The position numbers were made by a program, and so were the translations under genes. A DNA stretch of 59,059 nt from Desulfopila aestuarii DSM 18488. GTDB taxonomy: Bacteria; Desulfobacterota; Desulfobulbia; Desulfobulbales; Desulfocapsaceae. A model generated the notes under the pieces. The model was given only the letters and a program-made list of their open reading frames with translations. It searched no databases and was not told where the DNA came from. The DNA lies in assembly GCA_945863875.1 (NCBI GenBank), contig CAMBBS010000027.1, forward strand, positions 1 through 59,059, read 5' to 3'. Below are positions 7,509 through 16,214 of this stretch, piece by piece. Numbering within the stretch: the stretch's first letter is position 1; every line of letters starts with the position of its first letter.

Positions 7509-8687
7509 TTACAGTTCGTCACCCAATGCCAGGCCGATTTCCTTGGCAACATTCTCTGTGGCCGTCTTGATACGCTGAGGTGAGATATGGGCATATCGTT
7601 GCGTTGTCTTATAGCTTGCATGGCCCAACTGACTCTGCACCACATACAAATCCGTTCCGGCGGCGATGCTCAAGGTTGCAAAAGTATGGCGAAGCGTATG
7701 GATGCAGACGTCATCTAATTTTGCCTTTATTCTCATCGTGTTGAATAGTCTTTTGGGATTGGTGATATGGCTCCCTGGCTTTAACCCCGGAAAGATGTAG
7801 GGATTGGTTGAGGTCCGAAACTTTTCCAAATCTGCCAATACATCCAAGGCCATCGAATTGAGCTGGACATACCGGGATTTCTTGCTTTTGGCATTCTCCA
7901 TACGGATATGAATGGCACCATCGCCCTCGAAATCCTCCCATTTGAGCCGCTTTGTCTCGCCCAGCCTCAAGCCAGTAAAGAGCAAAAACTTCAGCAGTAG
8001 TGCCGATACACTCCCAGTATTTTCATCAAGCACACTGAGAAACCCCTTTATTTCTGCGTGGTCCAGATAGCGTAACCTGCCCGAGCTCTCAGGAAACTTC
8101 GGTATCCTGGCACGGGGATTCTCTCCTTCGATCACTGCCCACAAGAGAGCTATGGAGAATATCTTTGACCACAGACTCCGATGCCGATTGCTACAGGAAC
8201 CCGATGTCCTCGTCTTGATCCTCTCAAGATACAGCTGGATTTCTTTGCTGGTGATCTCGTTCAGCCTCCTCTCTCCAAAGGCTGGGAGAATATCCGCCTT
8301 CAGTTTGTTGTCATCGTCTTTCCACGACCGCTTATGAAACCGAGCCCATTCCATATAAGTTTTCGAAAACTCTCTCAGGGTCGGCGTATCCTTGGCAGTA
8401 TCCCTTTTAGCCAGTGGATCGATATTTTTGTTCACCATCCCCCGATATTTACTGGCGATATCCCGAACCTCACCCAAAGGGATACAGTCGAAGTCGCCAA
8501 TTTTAATGACTCTCTTCTTCTTGTTGAGGCAATATCGGTAGTGGAAGCTTTTACGGCCGTTCTTTGACACAAAGAGTTTTAAGCCGGGGGTTGTATCAGA
8601 ATATTCCTGATCCGTTGACTTGCTATCCCGATCATTGGCCGGAAGTGCTTCTATCTTTTTTTGTGTGAAATGAAACTTTCTTATCAT
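7509..8687 (-). CDS. int: P4-type tyrosine integrase
   Basis: 392 residues, full length for the family. The N terminus (about 1-95) is DUF4102-like, a SAM-like core domain follows (about 105-190), then the catalytic domain. The catalytic set is visible: R241 (FTGLRLGE), H330-x-x-R333 (HTLRHTF), H356 (LGHAS) and Y365 (QRYAH). AAGGAG precedes the ATG. Such integrases recombine at tRNA genes. The likely site is the tRNA-Arg repeat at 43 and 15188, though int lies mid-element rather than at an end. Confidence 0.95.
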   Translation of the reverse strand: MIRKFHFTQKKIEALPANDRDSKSTDQEYSDTTPGLKLFVSKNGRKSFHYRYCLNKKKRVIKIGDFDCIPLGEVRDIASKYRGMVNKNIDPLAKRDTAKDTPTLREFSKTYMEWARFHKRSWKDDDNKLKADILPAFGERRLNEITSKEIQLYLERIKTRTSGSCSNRHRSLWSKIFSIALLWAVIEGENPRARIPKFPESSGRLRYLDHAEIKGFLSVLDENTGSVSALLLKFLLFTGLRLGETKRLKWEDFEGDGAIHIRMENAKSKKSRYVQLNSMALDVLADLEKFRTSTNPYIFPGLKPGSHITNPKRLFNTMRIKAKLDDVCIHTLRHTFATLSIAAGTDLYVVQSQLGHASYKTTQRYAHISPQRIKTATENVAKEIGLALGDEL

Positions 8688-8836
8688 TTTTGTCTCCTTC
8701 CAGGGTCAGGAAAAGTGCAGCACGGAAGTGAAGTCCTTTGCTCCCCTGCCCTGGTTCGTTTGGTTTGGTTGAAAACACCAATTTTGGAATTGACGTTCCT
8801 GTCATGCTCCTGTCTTTTGGCGGTGGAAAAACTGCA

Positions 8837-9385
8837 TCAAGGAGTTGGCATATCTTTCTTCAGCCGTCCTTTCTTCTTTGGTGTATCAGCTGGCTCCACC
8901 GACGTTGCTGATTTGCGTTGCTGCTTCTTCGCTTCACGTTCTTTCAAGGCAGCTGCGACAAGATCAGGCAGGTCAACGTCTTCTGTCTTGAGATGGTTAA
9001 GCTGATCCTTTATAGAATCAAAAGATAAGAAGGTAAGCTTGGCTGGCTGCTCAGTAGACGCACCGATAACCTTCACAGCTTTAAGGATTGCCGCCAGATA
9101 GCCGTGATTGTTTGCCGATTTACTGATAAATGCTTTCCTGAACAGGATGGCAGAGAAGCTTTCTTCAGCATTATTTTTCAGCAAATCTTCGATTGTCTTC
9201 AGCGGTATCCATTCGAAACTGCAGGTGCCACCCTGGGAGTTGGCGGCGATCCTGATGAAGAATGCATCATCACCCACGCCGAATTCATAGGACAGAATGC
9301 CTTGTCCCCTGGGGGTGAGTTTGGGACATTCTCCACGATCGATGATTCTGACTGTTGGGGTTTCATTCGTTTTCTTGGTGCTCAT
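8837..9385 (-). CDS. Uncharacterised island protein (182 aa), paralog of 7083
   Basis: Start chosen at the ATG at 9385 (MSTKKTNETP), which has AGGAG upstream. Residues about 15-115 match the 129-residue protein at 7083 in motif order: ILSYEFG, RIAANS, EWIPLKTIEDLL, NHGYLAAILKAV. The C-terminal 60 residues are a basic Lys/Arg/Pro-rich extension (KEREAKKQQRK) that could bind nucleic acid. It lies just upstream of the integrase on the same strand and is preceded by a terminator hairpin at 9419. Function unknown. Confidence 0.65.
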   Translation of the reverse strand: MSTKKTNETPTVRIIDRGECPKLTPRGQGILSYEFGVGDDAFFIRIAANSQGGTCSFEWIPLKTIEDLLKNNAEESFSAILFRKAFISKSANNHGYLAAILKAVKVIGASTEQPAKLTFLSFDSIKDQLNHLKTEDVDLPDLVAAALKEREAKKQQRKSATSVEPADTPKKKGRLKKDMPTP

Positions 9386-9418
9386 GGAATTTCTCCTGTG
9401 TTGATTGGACAAAAAAAA

Positions 9419-9445
9419 GGCCCGTATCCAGATGGACACAGACCG
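9419..9445 (-). terminator. Hairpin with T tract between genes
   Basis: On the minus strand GGTCTGTGTCC, ATCT and GGATACGGGCC pair fully (with G-U), then eight T. It lies after the DUF2958 gene and directly before the ribosome site of the next gene. Confidence 0.75.
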
Positions 9446-9472
9446 CTTCACTGCTATTGATTTTGGTTTGTT

Positions 9473-9784
9473 TCAGGTTTTGATTTTAGCAATCCGGGAA
9501 GCAGGTTTAATGTGCCAGTACAGATCGCAGTCTATTTCGACATACCCTATCTTGAGCCGTTTCAACTCACTGAAGCTGATGTAGCCCCACTCGGCATTCT
9601 GGTCATCACCGTTCAAGATGGCGTATCCCCAGAACAGATCGTCCCCGTCGTATTCGGCTATGTACCAGTCACAGCCGACGATGAAGAAGTGGAGGTAGAT
9701 AAGTTTGTCCTTCAGCTCAGTGTCTTCTGTCTCATACAATTTAGGTATTTGCTGCAGACGTTGTTTCGATGGTATGTTCCACAT
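9473..9784 (-). CDS. DUF2958 domain protein
   Basis: 103 residues. The pattern IPKLYETED, LIYLHFFIVGCDWYIAEYDG, FWGYAILNGD, AEWGYISFSELK and VEIDCDLYW is typical of DUF2958, a small acidic family common on plasmids and integrative elements. Its role is not known. It sits 2 bases from the gene upstream (9787) and is followed by a terminator. Confidence 0.85.
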   Translation of the reverse strand: MWNIPSKQRLQQIPKLYETEDTELKDKLIYLHFFIVGCDWYIAEYDGDDLFWGYAILNGDDQNAEWGYISFSELKRLKIGYVEIDCDLYWHIKPASRIAKIKT

Positions 9785-9786
9785 GT

Positions 9787-10125
9787 TCAGGTCTCCTTAT
9801 AAGCTATAGAACAGTTTGAAAGATTTATTTCCCATGGTTCTAATTGAGCATCCACTGAAAACCAATAATTGATCCAGGCTCCACCGGCCATACATCGAGG
9901 GTGATGGATCTTGTCGAACTTGATGAAGAGCTCACATATATAACGCCATAGCTTATCACCGCAGACCGGATGGCCATGGAGCTGTTCGATGTCGTTCCAC
10001 TGGGGAAAGATCATTGCATAAATGGAGATAATGACCTCGTCCTGGTGGGTATGTTGCTCGAATATTTTCTCGATTAAGCGTTTCAATGATTCCGGTCTGC
10101 TGATTAATTCCTTGGTAAGATGCAT
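9787..10125 (-). CDS. Hypothetical element protein (112 aa)
   Basis: 112 residues, soluble. It contains SIYAMIFPQWNDIEQL, FIKFDKIHHP and MAGGAWINYWFS, a pattern I associate with uncharacterised proteins encoded beside DUF2958 on mobile elements. AGGAGG lies upstream of the ATG. It forms a tight pair with the DUF2958 gene. Confidence 0.6.
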   Translation of the reverse strand: MHLTKELISRPESLKRLIEKIFEQHTHQDEVIISIYAMIFPQWNDIEQLHGHPVCGDKLWRYICELFIKFDKIHHPRCMAGGAWINYWFSVDAQLEPWEINLSNCSIAYKET

Positions 10126-10153
10126 AGGTATCCTCCTGTAAAATGATCCTTTT

Positions 10154-10546
10154 TTAGCTACTGTGATTGATGGCCTTCAACCTGTCTTGCAGTATAGGAA
10201 TCGAGGCGACGAACCCAGAGGACAAGAACACTGAACAGCCGTATTCCTCCCCCAGGATAGCCACAACATTCCAATACCCTGTAACTTCGTCATACATTGC
10301 TGGTGTTTCCCAGAGCTCGAAGGTTGCCAGGTCGATGGACATGGATTCTCGGTACTCGCTCTCCTCCACATGCGGCGCTGTGCAGATGGAAAACACCTCA
10401 TTGATGTCGCGGTCATCGAGTACGAATACATAGCCGATGCTCTCCGGTTGCCACTCTTCTGCCATCCAGGGACAAGATTCAAGAATGAACATTCCGAGGT
10501 CTTCCGGCAAACCGAGCACCTCGCTGATACTGCCGATCGTTTTCAT
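10154..10546 (-). CDS. Hypothetical protein (130 aa), paralog of 10627
   Basis: 130 residues, acidic. It shares with the next gene the order ILESCPW, EEWQPESIGYVFVLDD, LWETPA, GYWNVVAIL and VFLSSGFVASI. The two are tandem duplicates that have diverged widely. AAAGGAGGAG precedes the ATG, and the terminator hairpin at 10571 lies just upstream. No known family or catalytic motif is seen. Confidence 0.6.
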   Translation of the reverse strand: MKTIGSISEVLGLPEDLGMFILESCPWMAEEWQPESIGYVFVLDDRDINEVFSICTAPHVEESEYRESMSIDLATFELWETPAMYDEVTGYWNVVAILGEEYGCSVFLSSGFVASIPILQDRLKAINHSS

Positions 10547-10570
10547 AACTCTCCTCCTTTTAAATGAAAA

Positions 10571-10600
10571 AAGGCCCCACGCTTGGTAGCATGAGGCCTC
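10571..10600 (-). terminator. Hairpin with T tract between tandem paralogs
   Basis: On the minus strand AGGCCTCATGC, TACCAA and GCGTGGGGCCT pair, followed by six T. It lies between the stop of the gene at 10627 and the ribosome site of the gene at 10546. Confidence 0.75.
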
Positions 10601-10626
10601 TTAGATTGGTTGGTTTATGGTGTATT

Positions 10627-11007
10627 TCATCTGATTTCCTGGAAGATCTCCTCCAGCCCAGCTATTGACTGCACGTATCCGGCTGAGAGGAAGAAATTTC
10701 CTTCGTAATCCTCATCGAAAATGGCCACGACATGCCAATAGCCAAGAGTCTCGTTGAAATTGGCCGGTGGTTTCCAGAGGTCACGTGTTGCCATTTTCAA
10801 GGATATTCTATCCCGGCAGTGCTTTCCGTCAAAGTGAGGTTGTGTCAAGATCCAGTTATGATATTGATCACTATCCTGGAGGATATAGACTATGCCTGTC
10901 TCATGGGGTTTCCAGTCCGGGGTCAGCCATGGACATACTTCCAATATGAGATTGATCAGATTTGCATCCAGGGACATGATTTCGTCAAAATTGCGGATTA
11001 CTCTCAT
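10627..11007 (-). CDS. Hypothetical protein (126 aa), paralog of 10154
   Basis: 126 residues with ILEVCPW, PDWKPHETGIVYILQD, DLWKPPANFNETLGYWHVVA and FFLSAGYVQSI, the same order as the neighbouring 10154 product. Identity looks low but the motifs align over the whole length. AAGGAG precedes the ATG. A terminator-like hairpin (11031) lies in its leader. Function unknown. Confidence 0.6.
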   Translation of the reverse strand: MRVIRNFDEIMSLDANLINLILEVCPWLTPDWKPHETGIVYILQDSDQYHNWILTQPHFDGKHCRDRISLKMATRDLWKPPANFNETLGYWHVVAIFDEDYEGNFFLSAGYVQSIAGLEEIFQEIR

Positions 11008-11030
11008 CGTTGTTTCTCCTTTTTAAATAA

Positions 11031-11062
11031 AAATGGCCCCATGCCGAGATGACATGGAGCCT
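11031..11062 (-). terminator. Leader hairpin with T tract
   Basis: On the minus strand GGCTCCATG, TCATCTCGG and CATGGGGCC pair, followed by five T, directly before the ribosome site of the gene at 11007. No gene lies upstream on this strand, so it may act as an attenuator rather than the end of another unit. Confidence 0.55.
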
Positions 11063-11416
11063 TAAATAGTTGGATATGGTTTTCTTTCAGGGCCTCTGCG
11101 CCCTCCTTACGAGCCCCTAACGTCTTTGCTGCTACAGATTGAAATTCTGGCTGTTACTGGCTGGGATTTTTTCGCATAAACTCGGGCTGTAAGCTCATTA
11201 TTTTGCCAAAAAAACATTTGTAATCATAACAACCTGCTGGTACTGTCAGCAGACCTTAGATATTGCAGTGTTTGGCTGTATCTCGTTGTGGTGACATACT
11301 TATTCGATTTTTAGTCAGTAGTCAAAGGCAGGATATAGTTGAAAATATGTGGACGACGACAGGTGTATTTGAACAACTTTGTTACATTTGCTTATTACCA
11401 GAACTAAGGAGCCGAA
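11063..11416. other. Divergent intergenic region
   Basis: This separates the minus-strand accessory row from the plus-strand defence-like cassette, so promoters for both probably lie here. No strong -35/-10 pair stood out. Confidence 0.4.
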
Positions 11417-12478
11417 ATGGAATTTACTGATCAGTTGACCGCACTTTCAACACGGGCGATTAAACAAAAGGACATCATAAAAACAGAGGAGGCAACCAAA
11501 AATGCTCTTGTCATGCCTTTCATTCAGGCACTCGGTTATGATATTTTCGATCCGTCTGAGGTTATCCCCGAATTTATAGCTGATGTTGGTAGCAAAAAAG
11601 GGGAAAAAGTTGACTATGCTATCGTCGCAGATGGCAAGGTCACTATGTTATTCGAATGTAAGAGTTGCGGATCCAGTCTGAACGATTGTCATGCTTCACA
11701 GCTGCGCCGATACTTCCATGTTACAACAGCGAGAATATCTGTTCTAACCAATGGGATATCCTATAGATTTTTCTCAGATCTTGAAGAACCGAACAAGATG
11801 GATGAAAAACCATTCATGGAAATTAATCTACTTGAAATCGATCCTCAAATAATCCCAGAACTAAAAAAGCTTACAAAGAACTCTTTCGAGCTCGACAAGA
11901 TGCTTCTTTCGGCAAATGATTTGAAATATACCAGAGAGATAAAAAACCTCCTCGAAAGTGAATTTGCCTCACCGTCTCAGGAACTTGTAAAATTCATACT
12001 GGGTAATGTTTACACAGGTCTCAAGACACAGCCTGTTATCGAACAATTCACTCCGATTGTCAAGCAAGCTATCAATCTTTTGATCAATGGAAGAATTAAC
12101 GATCGTCTTAAATCAGCCCTTACAAGCGATGAAGAAAAGACGGAAGTTCTTGAGGAAGAAACAATGATCGCAAAAGAAACAGGTGTGCTTACCACCCAAG
12201 ACGAACTTGATGGATTCTATATTGTAAGAGCAATATTACATGAAGTCGTCGATGTATCCAGAGTGGTCCACAGAGACAACAAAAGCTATTTTGGTATTCT
12301 CCTCGATGACAATAATAGAAAACCTTTGTGCCGCCTTCATTTCAATACTTCGCAGAAATACATAGGATTAATCGCCAGTGACAAAACCGAGACGAGACTG
12401 CCTATACAAGGTCTGAACGAAATTTACAATCACGCCGCAAAGATAAGGGAAACCGTAGGATATTATGAGCAAGCGTAG
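11417..12478 (+). CDS. HsdR_N-like PD-(D/E)XK nuclease
   Basis: 353 residues. The N-terminal half matches the type I restriction HsdR N-terminal nuclease fold: MPFIQALGYDIFDPSEV, then KVDYAIVADGKVTMLFECKS, which carries the D and ExK of a PD-(D/E)XK active site, followed by LRRYFHVTTARISVLTNG. There is no helicase part, so it is a standalone nuclease. The C-terminal third is unassigned. AAGGAG precedes the ATG by 5 bases. The ATPase-TIR gene follows on the same strand after 210 bases, suggesting a joint role in defence against phage. Confidence 0.8.
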   Translation: MEFTDQLTALSTRAIKQKDIIKTEEATKNALVMPFIQALGYDIFDPSEVIPEFIADVGSKKGEKVDYAIVADGKVTMLFECKSCGSSLNDCHASQLRRYFHVTTARISVLTNGISYRFFSDLEEPNKMDEKPFMEINLLEIDPQIIPELKKLTKNSFELDKMLLSANDLKYTREIKNLLESEFASPSQELVKFILGNVYTGLKTQPVIEQFTPIVKQAINLLINGRINDRLKSALTSDEEKTEVLEEETMIAKETGVLTTQDELDGFYIVRAILHEVVDVSRVVHRDNKSYFGILLDDNNRKPLCRLHFNTSQKYIGLIASDKTETRLPIQGLNEIYNHAAKIRETVGYYEQA

Positions 12479-12688
12479 TCCGCACAAAATACGGAAGGAT
12501 CAGATTTAACGTATCGACGTTCCTTCAAAATGCAAGATATGCTCTGCTAAACAGTTATGATGATTGAATGGTATTTGGGCTTTCGAAGAAATCCAGCGAG
12601 ATCATTGAAGATGATGCCATTATTTTGTGAAAGACTCCAAAATGAGCGTTTCACAGAAACTACTGAACGACTTATGCAGGAGATGTAA

Positions 12689-12943
12689 ATGCAATATCCA
12701 GTCGAAGAGGTGTTCAGGACCGAAGGGGTTCCCGAGTTTACATTTGTGAAACCGCCAAACTACAATGAGATTCTTGTGGATATCCGGAACAGTGGAAAGC
12801 CCACAATTATCGAGGGGCAGTCAGGAACTGGAAAGACGACCGTCGCAAGAAAAGTGATTGAACAAGCTTTTCCTCATGGTGGGTTCGGATACCTTTCAGC
12901 CCGCATTGCCGGAGATATGCCTAAGCTAAGATTTTGGCGATAG
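12689..12943 (+). CDS. ATPase-TIR protein, N-terminal part (Walker A)
   Basis: 84 residues from an ATG with AGGAG upstream. It carries a Walker A motif, GQSGTGKTT (about residues 44-52), and stops shortly after. The next frame, overlapping by 10 bases, continues with the Walker B motif, so the two pieces are one ATPase split by a one-base shift near the TTTT at 12929-12935. The shift may be a real mutation, a programmed event or a sequence error. Joined, the protein would be about 490 residues. Confidence 0.7.
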   Translation: MQYPVEEVFRTEGVPEFTFVKPPNYNEILVDIRNSGKPTIIEGQSGTGKTTVARKVIEQAFPHGGFGYLSARIAGDMPKLRFWR

Positions 12944-14163
12944 CTGGAGGAAAACTCCAAGGAAAATGGATCATCGATGATTTTCATCGCCTTGATACAA
13001 ATTTTCAGGAGGAGATTGCGAATCTTATTAAGGTGGCGGCAGAAAACTTTGAACCCTTAATTCATCCGAAACTTGTTCTCATTGGGATAAACAAGGTAGG
13101 GAGCGCGTTGATCTATCTCGTTCATGACATTGCAAAACGTTGTGGAATACACAGAATCCTTCCAGGTGACAAGGATACCATTCTTGAAATGGTTGCAAGC
13201 GGCGAAAAAAAATTAAATATCATCCTTGATAACAAAGAGGCTATCTTTGATGAAACAAAAGGTGATTACTGGCTAACTCAACTTACCTGTCAAAATATTT
13301 GCCTTAATCATGATGTTCTTGAAACGCAGACAGTAATTCCAACCCTCAAATATAGAAAAGAAGCGGTGAGAGAGAGAATTGTGTCGCGACTCGAAAACAG
13401 CTACAAGGAACCAGTTAAAGAATTCTGCCGTGGAAAAAGGTTCCGACCAACTAATGATCCATATTTCAGGCTTCTTAGGCTGGTTGGATCACAGGAAAGT
13501 TCCATTGTCGATCTGAACGAGTTGGCAAATGCGTATCCAGATGTAAGAGGCAGCATAAATAACATTAAGGAGCGACGAATTTCAATCGTTTTAGAATCAA
13601 AACCGATCTGCGAAAGGTATTTCTACTATACTTCTGATACAAAGACATTTGCGGTTGAAGATCCTGCATTTTTTTACTATTTGCAACACCTGGACTGGGA
13701 AAATCTTCGGAAGGATTGTGGATTCAGAGACGACAAGCTTTGTTATGAATGGGATTTCGCAATTTCCTTCGCAGGTGAAAATAGAGATCTTGCTAAATCA
13801 ATTGCTGATTTGCTCGAAATACTGGATTGCACTGTATTTTACGACCAGTATTATGAGGCGAACTACCTTGGCACTGCATGGTCGCAGCAGTTTAAAGATA
13901 TTTTTGGAACTAAATCACGCTATATTGTGTGTCTTCTCGATAAATATCATGCCGAAAAAATTTGGCCCACTTTTGAGCGTGACTGCTTCACGCCGCGTGT
14001 AGCCGATTGTGATGTAATCCCTATCTATTTAGATGAAACGCCCTTTGTTGGCATTCCAAAAGACATTGTTGGAATCGACTTCAAGTCATGTGATCCAAAG
14101 AATACAGACCTGATTACGGAGAAAATTGTTTACAAACTTGAGGACAAATTAAAGAACGCATAA
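12934..14163 (+). CDS. ATPase-TIR protein, C-terminal part (Walker B and TIR)
   Basis: About 409 residues. It opens with GKWIIDDFHRLD, a Walker B strand, and continues through helical regions of a STAND/AAA-like ATPase. Residues about 280-405 form a TIR domain: WDFAISFAGENRDLAKSIAD, VFYDQYYEANYLG, SRYIVCLLDKYHAE and WPTFERD, whose Glu fits the NAD-cleaving position of TIR enzymes. TIR with a sensing ATPase usually means an abortive-infection NADase. The start is a continuation of the previous frame, not a real initiation site. It is paired with the HsdR_N-like nuclease upstream. Confidence 0.8.
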   Translation: MAIAGGKLQGKWIIDDFHRLDTNFQEEIANLIKVAAENFEPLIHPKLVLIGINKVGSALIYLVHDIAKRCGIHRILPGDKDTILEMVASGEKKLNIILDNKEAIFDETKGDYWLTQLTCQNICLNHDVLETQTVIPTLKYRKEAVRERIVSRLENSYKEPVKEFCRGKRFRPTNDPYFRLLRLVGSQESSIVDLNELANAYPDVRGSINNIKERRISIVLESKPICERYFYYTSDTKTFAVEDPAFFYYLQHLDWENLRKDCGFRDDKLCYEWDFAISFAGENRDLAKSIADLLEILDCTVFYDQYYEANYLGTAWSQQFKDIFGTKSRYIVCLLDKYHAEKIWPTFERDCFTPRVADCDVIPIYLDETPFVGIPKDIVGIDFKSCDPKNTDLITEKIVYKLEDKLKNA

Positions 14164-14534
14164 CAGCAAATCGTTACAGAAATCCAGATAGCTCCTATGA
14201 AATCCTTCTATCTGCTTGACATTAAAAGGAAATATTCTGACTTTAAAAGGACCTTGATCAAGTTCAGAAAACGATACCGCTTTTCTGTATAACATCCAAC
14301 TTGGTGGGGGTATTCAAGGCGACTCGAAAGCAAAGCCAAAGTCGTAAAGTATTGGTGTTGATCGTCCGGAAAAGAATGTAGTTTGGGTCGCGTCATGCGT
14401 CCCTCATTGGCGGGGCAAGGTTACTCGAAGCGTTATTCCTTCACCACCACAGGCTTGAGACATTAAGACGAAGAGCCTGAGTACATGGGCTGATGGCATG
14501 ACGCCAGTTATCTATCAAAGGAGACAGTTACACC
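14164..14534. other. Intergenic, no gene seen
   Basis: No supported frame or motif up to the ribosome site AAGGAG at about 14518. Confidence 0.35.
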
Positions 14535-14828
14535 ATGAATTTTCAAATTTACTATTCCGCAGATGGCCTTGATAAAGGAGAATTTCCATTATCAAAAAAA
14601 ATGATAGAACATAGATTCTCATGTCTCCCAGATGAAATCGACAAACGACTATCCCCCAAAGGAATTGAATCAAAAATTTTATTGACCGACCAAAAAAACG
14701 ATAAAGATGTTGAGATCTGCCTTGACGATAAAGGACAAAATCTTGACTTACTTACTGAGCTTGCCGATTGTATTCGTAGTATAAATATTGCAACTCCCGG
14801 ACTATGTTTCCTTATTCGCAGGCAATAG
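14535..14828 (+). CDS. Hypothetical small protein (97 aa)
   Basis: 97 residues, soluble and charged, beginning MNFQIYYSADGLDKGEF, with LLTELADCIRSINIA near the end. AAGGAG lies 12 bases before the ATG, a little far. It lies downstream of the ATPase-TIR gene on the same strand but 370 bases away. No family is recognised. Confidence 0.5.
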   Translation: MNFQIYYSADGLDKGEFPLSKKMIEHRFSCLPDEIDKRLSPKGIESKILLTDQKNDKDVEICLDDKGQNLDLLTELADCIRSINIATPGLCFLIRRQ

Positions 14829-15109
14829 AAAGAGGACTCCTTTGAGCTATTGTTTAGCCTGCCCATCGAACAGAGAAATATCACGTGGTACTCTTTTCTT
14901 GATTACAGTAAAAGACCGACCACCTGGCTTCGGACAGCCGACAAGGGATTGAAATAGAAAGAAAGATCAATCAGACATGATGGACCGGTCTCCAATAAAA
15001 AACTTTTTCATCAGAAAAAATCTCATCGGATTCTATGAGCTGACGGGGTGAAATCTCTATTGCTCATCCGGAGTTTCACACAAAGACCAGACCTCGACCG
15101 GAAACGAAA
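14829..15109. other. Intergenic near element end, no gene seen
   Basis: No supported coding frame between the small gene and the terminator near the right candidate att. Confidence 0.3.
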
Positions 15110-15146
15110 AAAGGACCTACAGCAAATTAGCCATAGGTCCTTTAAT
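15110..15146. terminator. Bidirectional hairpin near the element end
   Basis: AAAGGACCTA and TAGGTCCTTT pair around a 16-base loop. T-rich flanks lie to the right and A-rich to the left, so it could stop transcription in either direction just inside the candidate att. Confidence 0.6.
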
Positions 15147-15187
15147 TTTATCGACGCGCCAACCAGAAAACGCACAAACGTGCCACT

Positions 15188-15323
<136 letters not shown>

Positions 15324-15338
<15 letters not shown>

Positions 15339-15435
15339 GGCTCTTTTCCAGGCAGGGCCGTTCTCCCTATCGATGCCGACAACCTCCATTCCGACGAGTT
15401 CTTCCCTGACCTCGTCGGCCGCCTTCCCGCCATAC
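15324..15435 (-). pseudogene. cysK-cysS 3'-end fragment
   Basis: The minus strand encodes GKAADEVREELV, IDRENGPAWKR and a stop, clearly the C terminus of the fusion at 17878 (KAADEAREELARKG, IDTENGPVWKR) with substitutions. It shows that a cysS end once lay next to this tRNA copy. The surrounding frame is not a real gene. Confidence 0.75.
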
Positions 15436-15890
15436 AAAAAGGTCATATACCAACACTGGTTGCACCTGACCCTTTTTATTTGGCTGGGGTCGCCCGCTCT
15501 GCCAATCTTTTGAGATAAATATAATTTCATATCAATATGATAGATAGTTCACGCTGAGTGTCAAACGTCTGGCACAGGGATTGCATAAATAATTATCAGG
15601 AATAGCACAAAGGTACTGTTGTCTGCAAATGCCCCGCATATTTGAACGTAAGGCCCTTTTGCATACCGGAAAGGTACGGGTGAAGATTTTTTCGAACAAG
15701 GTAACAGTCACCGGCAAGGCTCAGGGTTCAAAACTGGACAGAGCGGGAGGAAGCTGAACGAGCCGCCTAGTCTTCCACCGGGGCGTCCTCGGCGGATAAA
15801 TCCAACCAATACTATTGATAGTATTATATTACATAAAGTACCGGGATCATATAAAATTAAGAGAACACACTCGGAGGGGATAATCCCTGG
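15436..15890. other. No gene seen
   Basis: Degenerate sequence between the cysS fragment and the PRC-barrel remnant. Open frames here lack motifs or good starts. Confidence 0.3.
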
Positions 15891-16034
15891 GACCCGCATT
15901 TGCGCAGCACCAATGCCATGCGCGTTTATCACATCCAGTGTTCAGATGGGGAAATCGGCCATGTCGAGGACTTTATCGTTGAGGATGAAACGGGGGCGAT
16001 TCGTTATCTCATCGCTGATACAAAGAACTGGTGA
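15891..16034 (+). pseudogene. PRC-barrel protein fragment
   Basis: The plus frame reads DPHLRSTNAMRVYHIQCSDG, then EIGHVEDFIVEDET and IRYLIADTKNW before a TGA. This is the conserved opening of stand-alone PRC-barrel proteins (DGEIGHVEDF, IRYL, DT.NW). There is no start codon in a good context, and the frame ends where the family would continue, so this is a remnant. Confidence 0.7.
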
Positions 16035-16214
16035 CCGGGGAAAAACTCTACGAATTCAAAGATAGAGGCAACAGCGAAGGCCGGATGTAGCAGGACATAG
16101 AAGCTGGCCAGGAGTCTGCCGGATTATAGCATTTTTTTCAGTTCATGGCGGATAAAGGCGACGACAAATTCGTGGTCGCTCTCGTTCGCCAACAACAGGA
16201 AAGAGGTAATTGTA

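Noticed and set aside
9104-9460. 118-residue plus-strand frame opposite the gene at 8837
   Set aside because: The minus-strand gene has a paralog with shared motifs; the plus frame is a shadow.
15708-15932. 74-residue minus-strand gene
   Set aside because: It overlaps the PRC-barrel remnant on the other strand and has no motif or ribosome site.
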